DNA from: Skeletonema tropicum
Lineage: Eukaryota > Bacillariophyta > Thalassiosirophyceae > Thalassiosirales > Thalassiosiraceae
Direction of reading: 5' to 3'
Length of the DNA stretch: 64,000 nt
Assembly: GCA_037178625.1 (NCBI GenBank)
Contig: CM074130.1
Coordinates: 4,402,001 to 4,466,000, forward strand
Below are positions 56,463 through 64,000 of the stretch, in pieces; the stretch's first letter is position 1, and every line of letters begins with the position of its first letter. Made by a program: the position numbers and the translations under genes. The notes below the pieces were generated by a model. It worked only from the letters and a program-made list of their open reading frames with translations. It did not search any database and was not told the origin of the DNA.

Positions 56463-58915
56463 TGCCTAGTTAATGCTATCATAGAGAAAGTGTTTTAAAC
56501 CACACTCTAGAAAAGAGACTCATTGCTAGATAGTAATAGTAAAACATTTTCTCGACTGTAAAAGCGTAGTTGAACTCATTGGGCCATCTACCATACGAAG
56601 CTATAGCATAGCTTATATACGCGCAAACCGTCTCAGCAGTGCTAATATGCTTCTATGCTATCTTAAGCAAGTGTTTTGGGCCACTAGAAGCAGCTCATTG
56701 CTACAGTGACAGCGTTTGATACCATACGGTGCTCGACTGTGATGCAGCTACCCAACAATTTGGCCACATTGGGTCATCTTCGAAGCTGTAGCATAGCTTG
56801 TAGGAGTGCAATCCGTCTCAGGCAGTGCTAATATGCTTCTATGCTATTGTAGGCAGGTGTTTTGGGCCAATAGAAGCAGCTCATTGCTGACAGCGACAGC
56901 GTTTGATACCATACGGTGCTCGACTGTGATGCAGCTACCCAACAATAATTAGGCCACATTGGGTCATCTACGAAGCTGTAGCATAGCTTGTAGGAGCGCA
57001 AGCCGTCTGGGCAGTGCTAATATGCTTCTATGCTATCGTAGGACAGGTGTTTTGGGCCACTAGAAGCAGCTCATTGCTACAGCGACAGCGTTTGATACCA
57101 TACGGTGCTCGACTGTGATGCAGCTAACCAAAAATTAGGCCGCATTGGGTCATCTACGAAGCTTTAGCATAGCTTGTAGGAGCGCAAGCCGTCTGGGCGG
57201 TGCTAATATGCTTCTTTGCTATCGTGGACAAGTGCGTTGTGCCAACAGAAGCAGCTCATTGCTACAGTGACAGCGTTTGATACTTTACGTAGGTCGACTG
57301 TGATGCAGCTACCCAATGATTTGGCCACATTGGGTCATCTACGAAGCTGTAGCATAGCTTGTAGGAGTGCAATCCGTCTCAGCAGTGCTAATATGCTTCT
57401 ATGCTATCGTGGACAAGTGCGTTGTGCAACTAGAAGCAGCTCATTGCTATGGTGACAGCGTTTGATACTTTACGTTGCTCGCCTGTGTTGCAGATACCCA
57501 ATGATTTCGCCGCATTGGGTCATCTACGTAGTCGTAGCAAAGCTTGTAGGAGCGCAAGCCGTCTGGGCAGTGCTAATATGCTTCTATGCTATCGTAGGCA
57601 GGTGTTTTGGGCCACTAGAAGCAGCTCATTGCTACAGCGACAGCGTTTGATACCATACGGTGCTCGACTGTGATGCAGCTAACCAAAAATTAGGCCGCAT
57701 TGGGTCATCTACGAAGCTTTAGCATAGCTTGTAGGAGCGCAAGCCGTCTGGGCGGTGCTAATATGCTTCTTTGCTATCGTGGACAAGTGCGTTGTGCCAA
57801 AAGAAGCAGCTCATTGCTACAGTGACAGCGTTTGATACTTTACGTAGGTCGACTGTGATGCAGCTACCCAATGATTTGGCCGCATTGGGTCATCTACGAA
57901 GCTGTAGCATAGCTTGTAGGAGTGCAATCCGTCTCAGCAGTGCTAATATGCTTCTATGCTATCGTGGACAAGTGCGTTGTGCCACTAGAAGCAGCTCATT
58001 GCTATGGTGACAGCGTTTGATACTTTACGTTGCTCGCCTGTGTTGCAGATACCCAAAGATTTCGCCGCATTGGGTCATCTACGTAGTCGTAGCATAGCTT
58101 GTAGGAGTGCAATCCGTCTGGGCAGTGCTAATATGCTTCTATGCTATCGTAGGCAGGTGTTTTGGGCCACTAGAAGCAGCTCATTGCTACAGCGACAGCG
58201 TTTGATACCATACGGTGCTCGACTGTGATGCAGCTAACGAAAAATTAGGCCACATTGGGTCGTCTACGAAGCTGTAGCATAGCTTGTAGGAGCGCAAGCC
58301 GTCTGGGCAGTGCTAAATTGCTTCTATGCTATCGTGGACAAGTGCGTTGTGCCACTAGAAGCAGCTCATTGCTATGGTGACAGCGTTTGATACCATACGT
58401 TGCACGACTGTGTTGCAGCTACCCAATGATTTGGCCACAATGGGTCATCTACGAAGCTGTAGCAAAGCTCGTGAAAGCGTAATCCGTCTGGGCAGTGCTA
58501 ATATGCTTCTATGCTATCGTAGGCAGGTGTTTTGGGCCACTAGAAGCAGCTCATTGCTACAGCGACAGCGTTTGATACCATACGGTGCTCGACTGTGATG
58601 CAGCTAACGAAAAATTAGGCCACATTGGGTCGTCTACGAAGCTGTAGCATAGCTTGTAGGAGCGCAATCCGTCTGGGCAGTGCTAATATGCTTCTATGCT
58701 ATCGTTGGCAAGCGTTTTGGGCCACTAGAAGCAGCTCATTGCTACAGTGACAGCGTTTGATACTTTACGTAGGTCGACTGTGATGCATCTACTCAACAAT
58801 TTGGCCGTATTTGGTCGTCTTCGAAGCTGTAGCATAGCTTGTAGGAGCGCAAGCCGTCTGGGCGGTTCTAATATGCTTCTATACTATCGTGGGCAAGTGT
58901 TTTTGAGCACTTGAG
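56463..58915. repeat. 185-bp satellite array with three-monomer higher-order repeat
   Basis: About 13 monomers, head to tail. The landmark GCTAATATGCTTCTATGCTA recurs at 56641, 56826, 57016, 57202, 57387, 57572, 57757, 57942, 58127, 58312 (altered), 58497, 58682 and 58867 (altered), so the period is 185 bp (185-190 in the first units). Monomers fall into types that recur every third unit: 57016-57571 and 57572-58126 are nearly the same 555-bp block. The leftmost unit (56463-56640) and the last partial one are the most diverged, as at array edges. Each monomer holds a small hairpin (GCTTG...CAAGC). Open frames inside are artefacts of the repeat. Confidence 0.92.
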
Positions 58916-59169
58916 GTGGCTTCAGGCGGATGATTCCTAAGGTCTCTCTTACCTGAGAAGACTGTTCTTGTTTCTTAGATAATACCTTAAGTATGATAAC
59001 ATTTGTTCAAATAGGCAAAGATGAAGTAGAGATAAAGATTACATTTTTCTTCTCAAAGTCATGTATTTTTTTTCTATAACAGCTCTTCTGTTCCTTTCAT
59101 AGTCAAAGATGAAGTTTAGGGAAAGACTACATTGACGTTGCCCTTTTAATAGACATGTATTATCTATTA

Positions 59170-60438
59170 TTACAGCTCTCCTTTGTCTTGAATTTGATTG
59201 CCCATCACTGCATCTACAAAATGATTGATTTCGTTCTCAAGTTCTTTACTCTCATAAAGTCCGTCTATTAGGTCTCCTCGCAAGCCTTCAACTCCTACAC
59301 GTGCACCTAAAACAGCGCCCAGTATAGCTCCACGATGAACATTCTCGCCTCCAATATTGGCATTATTCAATAGAGCCTGTCGGCATGAGTTGATTCCTTC
59401 ATTACTACTTTGAGTGTACTTGCTAAGCATGTCAAGCGTTGGTGGAAGAGACTGTGAGAGATAGCATGCACTCATTTCATCTCTTCGGTTGGGTCGTGGA
59501 CTATTCAAGCCCAAAGCACGAGCGGCATTTGATAAAGGTTGTTCCATTTCATTCCCAGTGCTGTCTCTTGTCATTGCTGCGTGTATCAATTCGGCCCATA
59601 CCTCACTTACTCGTTCCAAGATGGTCGATGATCGTGTGACAGCTGCTGTTCTTGCTGCCGCCATTTGAATATGCTTGATATTATTATCTTTCTCATCTAC
59701 ATTACCACGATGGAGTTGTCTTGCAGTCTCAGCCAAAGCAGTAACAGTGGGCAAAATAAGACCATCAATCGTGTCCACATTGTGACCATCGTTATCAGGG
59801 CAGTCCTTTGGATCCTTCTTTTGAAATATCATATTTGCAAAGAACATGCGATGACAAGTCGAAGCGTATGTGTCATTGTGCGAACCCTTTGTTGTCATGA
59901 AGTCAACATAAGACTTTCGAAAGTGCTCTTCGTTGAAGTGTCCATTAGTTGCAACGATACTCTTCATTAAAATACGTGCCAATTGCATTTCTAAAGTATT
60001 CTCTCCCGCTTGCAAAGTTGCATGGTAGTGAATTGATTTCTTTGGATCCCAGTACTTGAGTTTCCCGTGATTAATGACATCACCAATGATTGTTATACGT
60101 TGCCTCTCTCCTCCAAAGAAAGAGCGTCGGCCACCACCGTTAGGATCCGATTTGTTCAATATTGATCCAGCCAAATTGGTGACGGGTTTCGTGTATGTTG
60201 TGATTCCATTTGGTCCATAATCTCGTTTGATTTGTGAGTATCCGCCGTAATACCAATGGGTAGGAGACGCAAGCGCATCTCCTGCGAACATCCCCCATAA
60301 GGCGCCACGTAGGCGACTTTCGATTATCGCTTGTTTTGTTGCAGATGTTGACGACATTGACATTGCTGCTCTTGTTACGCCGTCGGATAGGACAATGAGG
60401 AGAAGGAGGAGTGTTGATTTCCGAGATGGTATTGCCAT
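59170..60438 (-). CDS. ADP-ribosylglycohydrolase-family protein with signal peptide
   Basis: 422 residues in an unbroken frame. A signal peptide (STLLLLLIVLSDGVTRAA) precedes the family start RGALWGMFAGDALASPTHWYY. Helices typical of the fold follow, and the C-terminal motif is NANIGGENVHRGAILGAVLGA. In active hydrolases of this family that place reads GG(D)xDT; here it is GGENVHRG, as in the J1-crystallin-like branch, so metal-dependent ADP-ribose cleavage is doubtful. The N-terminal GDALA keeps one metal-binding Asp. A secreted, ER or plastid location is possible; the leader has no clear ASAF motif. The gene stands alone between the satellite and a long gene-poor stretch. Confidence 0.75.
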   Translation of the reverse strand: MAIPSRKSTLLLLLIVLSDGVTRAAMSMSSTSATKQAIIESRLRGALWGMFAGDALASPTHWYYGGYSQIKRDYGPNGITTYTKPVTNLAGSILNKSDPNGGGRRSFFGGERQRITIIGDVINHGKLKYWDPKKSIHYHATLQAGENTLEMQLARILMKSIVATNGHFNEEHFRKSYVDFMTTKGSHNDTYASTCHRMFFANMIFQKKDPKDCPDNDGHNVDTIDGLILPTVTALAETARQLHRGNVDEKDNNIKHIQMAAARTAAVTRSSTILERVSEVWAELIHAAMTRDSTGNEMEQPLSNAARALGLNSPRPNRRDEMSACYLSQSLPPTLDMLSKYTQSSNEGINSCRQALLNNANIGGENVHRGAILGAVLGARVGVEGLRGDLIDGLYESKELENEINHFVDAVMGNQIQDKGEL

Positions 60439-62339
60439 GTGTTGTAATGATCTGCTTCAGTAATGAGATTTTTTATATTCTTAGAGGTCAGGCAGCAATC
60501 GAAATCAGAAGATGTCGCTCAAAACGCAGCGGCTGTGTCTGTTAGAGTGATGTCTTCATGGGTGCATCATCGGGATAGAACAAAGAGATGATGACGATGA
60601 AAGGAGGAAGACTGAGGAAGAGCATGGCGCTCCTTTTGGTTGGACGAACGGGCAGATGGGTTCTCTTGCCCCAAGAAACCCCCCAAGACAAGTGTAATGG
60701 ATACCAGAGATAGTCTTAGTGATCATTATTGGCCATTTTACACCAGATTGGATATGATATTTAGTTTGGTTCGTAGGGGCCCCTCCTTCATGCCCGAATG
60801 TTACTGACTCTCTCATCTTTTGAAACCTCTATCGCCTCGCGCCTCGTGCGGAATGAAAGCTCGCTCCGGTCGGCACATCAGCTACGCTACTGGCCTGAAC
60901 CCGATGAATGGAATCGGCCTGTGGGTAACGCCGGCACTGATCGGGCGGGGGTGTCTTTCGGCATTCTCGATGCTCCAGTGGAGAAGGGTCAAAAGAGAAA
61001 GTTTGGTGGAAGATAAGTAGTCTGCGTCATTTTTTGACTACACCGACATTATAATATATCTGTTACGCCGAAGGACAAGCCAGGATTCACTTACCCAACC
61101 GCAAATTGGCAATGTTGAAATGAAATATCTACAACTACAAAGTGGAAGTTTATTGGTTGATATACCCTCTCCAAAATCTCAATGCAGCAAACTAAGTGAC
61201 ACCTGGGGGGAGGAAGGAAGTTTTACAGTTTACTGTGGTAACGTTTCCATTGACAACAATATATAATAAGCGCCATTATTGACGCTGATGACTCTCATCG
61301 TAGAAGATGAGGCTGCTGCGGTTGTCAGCACATCTGTATCGAATGCTGCAGCGGTGAGATCAAGGATCAGCCAAGCGCGAATAGTAGGTCAGAATAAATC
61401 CAATAAAATGCTATGGTATCTGTTGCTTGTTGCTTGCTTTTTGAACGCAGCCCATCCGTACAATTACAATACAATTCATTCACAAAGGATCGACGCATTG
61501 ATATACTCAGCTATGCTCAGCCAGGCCAGTGCTGTGCGCAAAACTTCACCACTTCGGCCGACGATAGACGGAGATATAATATATATATTATTACAGGATG
61601 CTGGGTAGTGTGTGGCTCCGCTAGGACTGGCAAGTTATTTGGAAAACAAGTCGCAATTATAGGCTTCGGACTTGAGGATTGTAAACTTTGAAGAGGAAGT
61701 AATGGATTTTGCTGATTGTGTTCTTAATCTTACGGAACAAAACGACAGCAGAGGGAGCAGGTAAGTCTTGGATTTGATCTCTTGCATGTGTGTTTGCATC
61801 TATCAGGTACTTTCCACCATATACCGATAAGCTGCAGGAAATAATGGAGATACAAATGATGTAGCTGCGAACGGTCTCGAAAAGTGACGGTTGAAGAGGC
61901 CATGACAGTATAATATACTTGTATTAGCTCTATAGAAGGCGAATCTCCATCTCGAGAAGGATAGAAAGACTCCTCACTCCACAGAAACAAAGCAAACAGG
62001 GCCAAGTTTGATGGGCACGAATATCTATCTTGTCACCTGTGAAGAATGAGCTTTCATTTCTTGAGTTGCTCAGTAAGATGAAGATGATACGTGGAAAATA
62101 ACTCATCATGATATCACTGATGGGACCATAAAAGCTTCGTCAATCACTTGATCCGTCGTCATCTATATTGAAAACAGACTTTAATTTGTGTTCTATAGCA
62201 CAGTACCGTATCATTTGTATCACAATTCGCCTTTGCAACTGAAATGAAATAAAACGCCAAAAATCCCATCCCTTTAGACTCTCGATACAACATATTGTAC
62301 TTGTGAATCTCTTGAACACAGAACCCCCAGCATACATTT
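60439..62339. other. Gene-poor stretch, about 1.9 kb
   Basis: No gene can be supported. Part of 60825-61016 is richer in G and C than its flanks and has two overlapping open frames on the plus strand (one with SAHQLRYWPEPDEWNRPVG); it could be the relic of a gene or a transferred fragment. Another short frame near 61279-61608 has a hydrophobic segment (MLWYLLLVACFLNAAHP) but no domain. Confidence 0.35.
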
Positions 62340-62930
62340 CTAGAGATTCTCTCTATCACGTTCTTCCAGCGCTCGTTTGACTTGCTCTTCCACCTCCTTT
62401 CGCTTTGCAAGTAGTTGTGCTTCCTTCTTCTTCTTCTCCTCCTCTTTTGATAGAGGAGGTGTTTCTATCCACGGCAATTCCCCCTTCTTCGATTTTGTCG
62501 CATCGACGCCTGGTTGAGTCACCTTGAGCCAATTCACTTGCTCTATTTCTCCACACTTGTTGCACGGTCCAGGTGGTATATGCCGCAGATCATCCTTGAC
62601 AGTATTGCCCTCACCGCCTTTAGGTATCCCGCAATGTCCACATGCCCAGCATACAACTCCTCGCCCCACGAGGAAATTCGATTTGCCGTCGGGATTGTTG
62701 GAATATATATCAAGAAGATCTGCTACGTTCCTCTTTACGTTTTCTGCAGCGTCGACCATGCCCACTCGAAGGAATAATTCTGCAGCGTTGTGGAGGTTCT
62801 TGGGCATGTTTTTGTCTTGGACCTCATCAGGTTTTGGAATGACGAGTATTGATGCTGATCTGATATCGATCTTGAGCTCGATCTCACGGAGTAGCTCGCC
62901 AGATACTTCTTGGCCAGCCTGAGTTGTCAT
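62340..62930 (-). CDS. Zinc-ribbon-like protein of unknown function
   Basis: 196 residues in one frame. Residues 1-85 are helical (ELFLRVGMVDAAENVKRNVADL). A CxxC pair (CWACGHCG, near 94) and a second pair (CNKCG, near 122) form a probable zinc ribbon with about 27 residues between them. The C-terminus is a charged coiled coil (SKEEEKKKKEAQLLAKRKEV). There is no leader, so cytosol or nucleus. No family is recognised. It is divergent from the UbiA-like gene, about 494 bp away. Confidence 0.65.
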   Translation of the reverse strand: MTTQAGQEVSGELLREIELKIDIRSASILVIPKPDEVQDKNMPKNLHNAAELFLRVGMVDAAENVKRNVADLLDIYSNNPDGKSNFLVGRGVVCWACGHCGIPKGGEGNTVKDDLRHIPPGPCNKCGEIEQVNWLKVTQPGVDATKSKKGELPWIETPPLSKEEEKKKKEAQLLAKRKEVEEQVKRALEERDRENL

Positions 62931-63424
62931 GGCTTTTCACGCAGGGGATCTATTTGAATGTAATTCGATATGCGCTTTTATGGCTGGTTGATGTCCAAGC
63001 TCGCTTTCGGCGGTGATGGGATGGCGGATGTGAGAGTGAAGAGGCCATAGGGAGATGGAAAAGTTGATGTTTGTGGCAATTTGAAGGGCATTCTCTCATT
63101 CTCCCCTCATTATTTGTTTCCAATCGAGGTACTTTGATAGCAAAATGGACACCAGAGCTACCTCTGGTATCCGAATTACTTGCCTTGGGGCGTTTCGAGG
63201 GCAAGAGGGCATCTTCCGTCCGCTTTTCCTCCCTCTGTGAGCATCAGCCTTTTATGGTTGTAGGTGGGTGGTATGTTGACCATGATGTACGAGCATGCTC
63301 AATATTCATGCGATGCAGCGACAGAGCGAATGATATCTAATATTCGGTTGGTTAGGGTAGTGATCAGCGATCAGCAGCAGCGAGCGCACAATAATAGGTT
63401 GTAGGTGATGTATACTGATTCTCT
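62931..63424. promoter_or_regulatory. Divergent intergenic region
   Basis: Lies between the starts of the zinc-ribbon gene and the UbiA-like gene and must hold both promoters. The repeated GATCAGCGATCAGCAGCAGC stretch near 63362 is the only visible structure. Confidence 0.35.
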
Positions 63425-64000
63425 CATGAAAATAAATGGTTACTGTCGCTGCTGCTGCATCATTGTAGCCCTCGTCGGCCTAAGAGTGGAACGCAGCTCC
63501 TCTTTCAGTCGACAACATCATCGTCGCCTTTTACGACCACATCGCGTAACTTCTGGCAACGTCAATACTATGCAACGGCGTGGCACGCCTCCATTTGACT
63601 GTCAATATAGCCGCCGTCGTAATGTTATCAATAACCTCAGTAATACAGAGAATTGCTTCGAACAGAAAGCAAAGTCCTACATCCGAATGATGCGACCCGT
63701 AACAATCATTCAAGCAGTCGGGGCCTTTTTGGTTGGCAGATTGGTAATTCTAACTTCATCTTCATCGGCGGCATCAAGGTCATCAAAGTTAATTCAAGAG
63801 GTTCCGAACATACTCGCAGCGTCGATATCGATTTATCTCAGCTATGGAGCGGGAATGGCAATGAATGATTGTGCCGATGTGGCGATTGACTCGATGCACG
63901 AAGAGAAACAACATAGATCAGTGGCTTCGGATGATATATCGATGGTAAATGCTTCGTTGTTTTGTGTAGCGTTATCGGCCCTCTCTTTGATCTTTTCATT
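63425..64000 (+). CDS. UbiA-family prenyltransferase, N-terminal part
   Basis: The frame is open from ATG 63425 to the window edge (192 codons) with no stop, so the C-terminal part is outside. The start MKINGYCRCCCIIVALVGL is a hydrophobic leader, suggesting plastid or ER entry, followed by a basic Arg/His/Asn-rich region. Then comes the UbiA pattern: YIRMMRPVTIIQAVGAFLVG (first helix), YLSYGAGMAMNDCADVAIDS, where NDxxDxxxD is the prenyl-diphosphate/Mg site, and QHRSVASDDISM, matching the RPLPSGxIS turn, followed by a new hydrophobic helix. It would attach a polyprenyl or phytyl chain to an aromatic or chlorophyllide acceptor; the subfamily cannot be told from this part. Confidence 0.75.

Noticed and set aside
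57216..58598. Series of similar small open frames in the 185-bp array
   Set aside because: They recur with the satellite period and encode unrelated frames of the same repeat; no protein family features.
56463..58915. CRISPR array or rRNA/snRNA gene cluster
   Set aside because: Units are 185 bp with no short repeat/unique spacer pattern, and no conserved RNA motif is seen.

Overview
The window is nuclear DNA of a eukaryotic alga with a secondary red-type plastid, most likely a centric diatom. The evidence is a PsbQ'-like photosystem II subunit with a bipartite leader (signal peptide, ASAF|AP cleavage motif, transit region and a twin-arginine lumen signal), several other proteins starting with a signal peptide followed by an ASAF-like motif, short GT-AG introns (about 70-190 bp), and gene ends often only 30-120 bp apart. 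I cannot name the species.

Layout. 1-3062: the end of an SR-rich gene, then a decayed ankyrin-repeat copy with part of its promoter. 3188-10528: three minus-strand genes (2H-phosphoesterase-like, tail-anchored STI1-repeat protein, glycosyltransferase-sulfotransferase fusion). 10965-15376: SSF1/PPAN ribosome-biogenesis factor convergent with a membrane-spanning Raf-like kinase. 16266-21760: intact ankyrin gene sharing a 182-bp divergent promoter with a ZFC3H1-like zinc-finger/LRR gene. 21792-27540: MINDY-3-type deubiquitinase, mitochondrial uL22, PsbQ'. 28078-35515: triple-HMG-box protein, membrane RS/acidic protein, DUF2997 protein, WD40 protein with a plastid-type leader. 35634-38475: dual-specificity phosphatase-kinase fusion. 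38908-42530: 13-bp minisatellite, then a complete hAT transposon with matching terminal repeats and 8-bp target duplication. 42673-55746: PC4/SUB1, C1orf131-like, tandem YCII protein, ABCB6/HMT1-type ABC transporter, DDX60-like helicase, plastid NusG-KOW-SAP protein. 56463-58915: 185-bp satellite with a three-monomer higher-order repeat. 59170-64000: ADP-ribosylglycohydrolase-like protein, zinc-ribbon protein, and the start of a UbiA prenyltransferase.

Roles fall into RNA/ribosome work (SSF1, C1orf131-like, ZFC3H1-like, DDX60-like, uL22m), transcription and chromatin (PC4, HMG), plastid function (PsbQ', NusG-SAP, DUF2997, WD40, probably UbiA) and signalling (TKL kinase, DSP-kinase). They do not form one pathway; neighbours are linked mainly by shared divergent promoters and convergent ends.

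Reading caution. About half the genes are interrupted by single-base indels in short homopolymers while homology continues in the next frame. I join such pieces into one gene and say so. Most breaks have one base too many, a few one too few, which points to residual consensus errors rather than biology. Domain calls rest on motifs read by eye; no database search was run.
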